Of a DNA stretch of 7,676 nucleotides, positions 6,196-7,676 are shown piece after piece. This DNA is from Desulfobacteraceae bacterium (GTDB taxonomy: Bacteria; Desulfobacterota; Desulfobacteria; Desulfobacterales; Desulfobacteraceae). Positions within the stretch are counted from its first letter, which is position 1, and the number at the start of each line of letters is the position of its first letter. The notes below the pieces were generated by a model, which was not told where the DNA came from, made no database searches, and saw only the letters and a list, made by a program, of their open reading frames with translations. The position numbers were made by a program, and so were the translations under genes. The DNA is taken from NCBI GenBank assembly GCA_015486915.1, contig WFQS01000419.1, positions 1-7,676 on the forward strand. The letters are read 5' to 3'.

Positions 6196-6235
6196 GAGGC
6201 CAACCGAGATTTGCCCGGATTGCCTCAAAAAATCA
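6191..6235 (-). repeat. Structured repeat copy R3
   Basis: In plus-strand sense the copy is GCCATGAGGC, 21 variable bases (6201-6221), then GCCTCAAAAAATCA. The flanks are nearly identical to R1 and R2, but the interior is different and can form CAACCG/CGGATTG with one bulge. Upstream ATATAAACT matches the same position in R1. Confidence 0.75.
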
Positions 6236-6292
6236 AAGTTTCTGACTAAAAATGAAAGTTACACGTTGTTTTACAAAGGCTTTCTTATAAAA

Positions 6293-6320
6293 AGAATATC
6301 TGTATTCAGGGCTTTGTCAA
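6293..6320 (-). promoter_or_regulatory. Candidate minus-strand promoter within the repeat region
   Basis: On the minus strand a perfect TTGACA (complement of 6315-6320) is followed after 16 bases by TATTCT (complement of 6293-6298, four of six -10 matches). Transcription would start near 6286 and run through R3 and R2 to the terminator at 6021-6057, giving an RNA of about 270 bases. The TTGACA also sits in the loop of a CAGGGC/GCCCTG hairpin (6307-6330), and AT-rich DNA yields chance promoters, so this is tentative. Confidence 0.35.
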
Positions 6321-6330
6321 AATCGCCCTG
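6307..6330. repeat. CAGGGC/GCCCTG hairpin
   Basis: CAGGGC (6307-6312) and GCCCTG (6325-6330) form a perfect 6-bp stem around a 12-base loop that includes TTTGTCAAAATC. Neither flank is T-rich enough for a clear terminator. The loop overlaps the candidate minus-strand -35 element. Confidence 0.55.
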
Positions 6331-6337
6331 TTTATAC

Positions 6338-6412
6338 TTAAGCCCAATTTTAAGGCTCAAAAAGGTTAAGCATCTCCCTGAGTTTAAAGAATGTGCCTTT
6401 AATTGACTCAGG
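6338..6412. repeat. Two consecutive hairpins downstream of rpsI
   Basis: The first is TTAAGCC (6338-6344) with GGCTCAA (6354-6360), seven pairs with one G-U on the minus strand. The second is CCTGAGT+TTAAAG (6377-6389) with CTTTAA (6397-6402) and ACTCAGG (6406-6412), 13 pairs with a 3-base bulge. Neither is followed by a T-tract on the minus strand, so they look more like mRNA 3'-UTR structure than terminators. Confidence 0.5.
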
Positions 6413-6417
6413 CAGAA

Positions 6418-6441
6418 TTGAATATTTTTCAAAAATATCAA
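6418..6441 (-). terminator. AT-rich palindrome just after rpsI (possible weak terminator)
   Basis: TTGAATATTTTT and AAAAATATCAA form an almost perfect inverted repeat with one bulged A, two bases past the rpsI stop. It has no GC core, so it would be a poor terminator. The stronger candidate for ending the ribosomal transcript is the hairpin at 6021-6057. Confidence 0.3.
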
Positions 6442-6443
6442 TA

Positions 6444-6839
6444 TTATCTTTTTGAAAACTGGAAACGGGCTCTTGCACCCTTTTGTCCATATTTCTTACG
6501 TTCTTTAATCCTTGAATCCCTTGTAAGACAACCGGCTTTTTTAAGAACCCCCCTGAACTCTGAATCGGAAAGAACAAGAGCCTTTGAAATTCCATGCCTC
6601 ACAGCACCTGACTGACTCATGACACCACCGCCCATTACCCGGATATCTATATCAACAGAATCCATCATTTCAGTAAGTACAAGGGGCAGAGACAGAAGAT
6701 CTCTTGCAGTTTTCTGCACAAAATAATCATCCAGAGCTCTATTATTAACTACAATTTTCCCTGTTCCGGGCTTAAGCCATGTTTTAGCCACAGAGGTTTT
6801 TCTCTTGCCGGTAGCATAGTAAATATTATCATTTTCCAT
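6444..6839 (-). CDS. rpsI: 30S ribosomal protein uS9
   Basis: uS9 is a small-subunit ribosomal protein whose C-terminal tail reaches toward the P-site tRNA. The 131-residue product has the family pattern throughout: [16 protein letters not shown] at 7-22, a central [19 protein letters not shown] (70-88), and the conserved C-terminus [20 protein letters not shown] ending in the universal Lys-Arg. It lies 33 bp behind rplM, the near-universal L13-S9 order, and is almost certainly co-transcribed with it. The best Shine-Dalgarno (AAGGGA, complement of 6853-6858) is 13 bases from the ATG, longer than usual. Translational coupling to rplM could help. Confidence 0.98.
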   Translation of the reverse strand: MENDNIYYATGKRKTSVAKTWLKPGTGKIVVNNRALDDYFVQKTARDLLSLPLVLTEMMDSVDIDIRVMGGGVMSQSGAVRHGISKALVLSDSEFRGVLKKAGCLTRDSRIKERKKYGQKGARARFQFSKR

Positions 6840-6872
6840 AAATTATTACAGATCCCTTACTTTTTTCTTAAA

Positions 6873-7307
6873 CTATATTTCAAGAAGTTCAGGCTGCTGG
6901 GCACCATGAGGATGCTGATCACCTGCATATACGTACAATTTATTATTAAGTTTTCTTCCAAGCCTGTTCTTTGGAAGCATGCCTCTTACGGCTTTCCTGA
7001 CTAATTCTTCAGGTTTTTTTGCCATAAGCTCCTTTGCTGTGGTGGCTTTTATATTACCTGTATAACCACTGTGCCGATAATAGGTTTTCTGGTCCCATTT
7101 ATTACCTGTAAGACGTACTTTATCTGCATTAATCACTATAACCCAGTCACCGGTATCTGTATGGGGTGTAAAAAGAGGATTATGTTTACCCCTTATCCGC
7201 GCTGCAACCTCAGACGCAAGTCTTCCAAGCACTTTGTCCCGGGCATCTACAACACACCATTTTTCTTTATTGTCTGATCTTTTTGCACTATATGTATATT
7301 TTTTCAA
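6873..7307 (-). CDS. rplM: 50S ribosomal protein uL13
   Basis: uL13 is an early-assembly large-subunit ribosomal protein. The 144-residue product is normal length. Recognisable features are [25 protein letters not shown] (17-41), [34 protein letters not shown] (49-82) and [28 protein letters not shown] (107-134). The start is TTG at 7307, supported by AGGAGC (complement of 7315-7320) eight bases upstream. No in-frame ATG or GTG is better placed. It heads the rplM-rpsI operon and has its own promoter candidate at 7342-7370. Confidence 0.98.
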   Translation of the reverse strand: MKKYTYSAKRSDNKEKWCVVDARDKVLGRLASEVAARIRGKHNPLFTPHTDTGDWVIVINADKVRLTGNKWDQKTYYRHSGYTGNIKATTAKELMAKKPEELVRKAVRGMLPKNRLGRKLNNKLYVYAGDQHPHGAQQPELLEI

Positions 7308-7341
7308 TTCACTCGCTCCTATTCATAAAAATAATTTGGGT

Positions 7342-7370
7342 TAAGTACCCCATTATCATGGATATGTCAA
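7342..7370 (-). promoter_or_regulatory. Candidate rplM-rpsI promoter
   Basis: On the minus strand a perfect TTGACA (complement of 7365-7370) is followed after 17 bases by TACTTA (complement of 7342-7347). It sits about 30 bases ahead of the rplM ribosome binding site, giving a short leader. The -10 is weak by E. coli standards, but the same architecture occurs upstream of HU. Confidence 0.55.
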
Positions 7371-7404
7371 GATCTATTTGTAAATATTCGGCCAGCACTC
7401 CATC

Positions 7405-7464
7405 TTCACCTATTTTGGCCTGTTCACATAGCATTAGTATGCTACACAGTCCCAAATAGGCGAA
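7405..7464. repeat. Large imperfect palindrome between the bactofilin gene and rplM
   Basis: The arms at 7405-7434 and 7439-7464 are inverted copies (TTCRCCTATTTKGG...CTGT...TAGCAT) around a 4-base loop TAGT, with a few mismatches and a 4-base insertion in the left arm. A further 7-bp pair, ATATTCG (7384-7390) and CGAATAT (7461-7467), and an alternative stem GGCCA (7390-7394) / TGGCC (7416-7420) surround it. Short direct repeats AGCACTCCAT (7394-7403) and AGCACTTCCCAT (7470-7481) flank the palindrome. It lacks a T-tract. It resembles a small palindromic interspersed element and could also serve as the bactofilin transcript end. Confidence 0.65.
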
Positions 7465-7495
7465 TATGAAGCACTTCCCATAATTTACATCTATT

Positions 7496-7676
7496 TTAAA
7501 GCTCTATACTATTACTATTTTTCATATCTGACTGCAAAAATGCATTTTTTTCTTTTTCTGCGGCATACTTATCTGATTTCATTGAAACAACTTCAGCATT
7601 TAAAATTCCACCGTTTTCAACAATCAGATCCTTGCATTTAACTTTTCCTTCACAGCGCCCGGTTGAAAGTATGATG
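7496..7676 (-). CDS. Bactofilin, polymer-forming cytoskeletal protein (partial, C-terminal end)
   Basis: Only the last 59 codons are in the window, ending at TAA 7496-7498. The frame reads STGRCEGKVKCKDLIVENGG then ILNAEVVSM. This short-period pattern of alternating glycine-rich turns and strands is typical of the right-handed beta-helix of bactofilins, which polymerise into membrane-associated filaments for cell shape, stalks or pilus positioning. A charged Lys/Glu-rich, low-complexity tail of about 30 residues follows, as is common in the family. The N-terminus and start lie outside. Because only one or two helix turns are visible, the assignment rests on a short stretch. Confidence 0.7.
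   Translation of the reverse strand, partial: IILSTGRCEGKVKCKDLIVENGGILNAEVVSMKSDKYAAEKEKNAFLQSDMKNSNSIEL

Larger units (their letters stand above)
5870..6443. other. 574-bp gene-poor region with repeats and hairpins
   Basis: No conserved protein gene is visible between the ExoI start and the rpsI stop. The region holds three copies of a 45-bp structured repeat, a strong minus-strand terminator, a promoter-like minus-strand site at 6293-6320, a 43-codon minus-strand reading frame made of repeat sequence, and hairpins at 6144-6180, 6307-6330, 6338-6360, 6377-6412 and 6418-6441. The motif GTC or GAC followed by an A-run recurs at 5958-5968, 6163-6171, 6244-6252 and 6316-6323, suggesting that larger degenerate units carry each repeat core. 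Confidence 0.6.

Noticed and set aside
5889..6235. CRISPR array
   Set aside because: Repeat copies are only three, spaced 191 and 111 bp apart, the conserved parts are short and split around the variable bases, and no cas gene is present.
6350..6595. Minus-strand 81-residue frame overlapping the end of rpsI
   Set aside because: Most of it is rpsI read in another frame. The tail (KYSILPESIKGTFFKLREMLNLF) looks plausible but has no independent start, no ribosome binding site and no recognised family, and it covers a hairpin.
7384..7481. Full insertion sequence
   Set aside because: There is no transposase frame in the 188-bp gap; only a short palindrome with small flanking direct repeats is present.

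Overview
The window looks like chromosomal DNA from a sulfate-reducing deltaproteobacterium of the Desulfobacterales type. This is inferred from the gene content (ADP-forming acyl-CoA synthetase, CheX, PilZ/YcgR-like protein, bactofilin, rplM-rpsI) together with AT-rich intergenic DNA. No species marker is present. There is no rRNA, tRNA, insertion sequence, phage gene or CRISPR array.

Layout from left to right. Positions 1-1496 (-): N-terminal two thirds of an ADP-forming acetate/acyl-CoA ligase, cut by the window edge. Positions 1623-2417 (+): type IV prepilin peptidase, divergent from the ligase. Positions 2423-2893 (-): CheX-type chemotaxis phosphatase, tail to tail with the peptidase. 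Positions 2894-3279: a 386-bp gene-free stretch with a promoter-like site, nested inverted repeats, a terminator-like hairpin and a second hairpin just ahead of HU. Positions 3280-3549 (+): HU. Positions 3651-4403 (+): PilZ/YcgR-like c-di-GMP effector. Positions 4412-5869 (-): exodeoxyribonuclease I, tail to tail with the PilZ gene. Positions 5870-6443: a gene-poor 574-bp stretch with three copies of an unusual structured repeat, a strong terminator and several hairpins. Positions 6444-6839 and 6873-7307 (-): the conserved rpsI and rplM pair. Positions 7308-7495: the rplM promoter and a large imperfect palindrome. Positions 7496-7676 (-): C-terminal end of a bactofilin.

Functional picture: the prepilin peptidase, CheX and PilZ protein form a loose cluster around surface appendages and motility (pilus/pseudopilus processing, CheY-P dephosphorylation, c-di-GMP response). 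They are not one operon, because they lie on both strands. HU and ExoI are DNA-architecture and DNA-repair genes, and rplM-rpsI is ribosomal.

The most unusual part is 5880-6330. Three copies of a 45-bp element have conserved ends and a 21-bp interior of constant length but strongly diverged sequence. The interiors can each fold differently. One copy runs into the 5' end of the ExoI reading frame, and two lie in a possible small minus-strand transcription unit that ends at a strong terminator.
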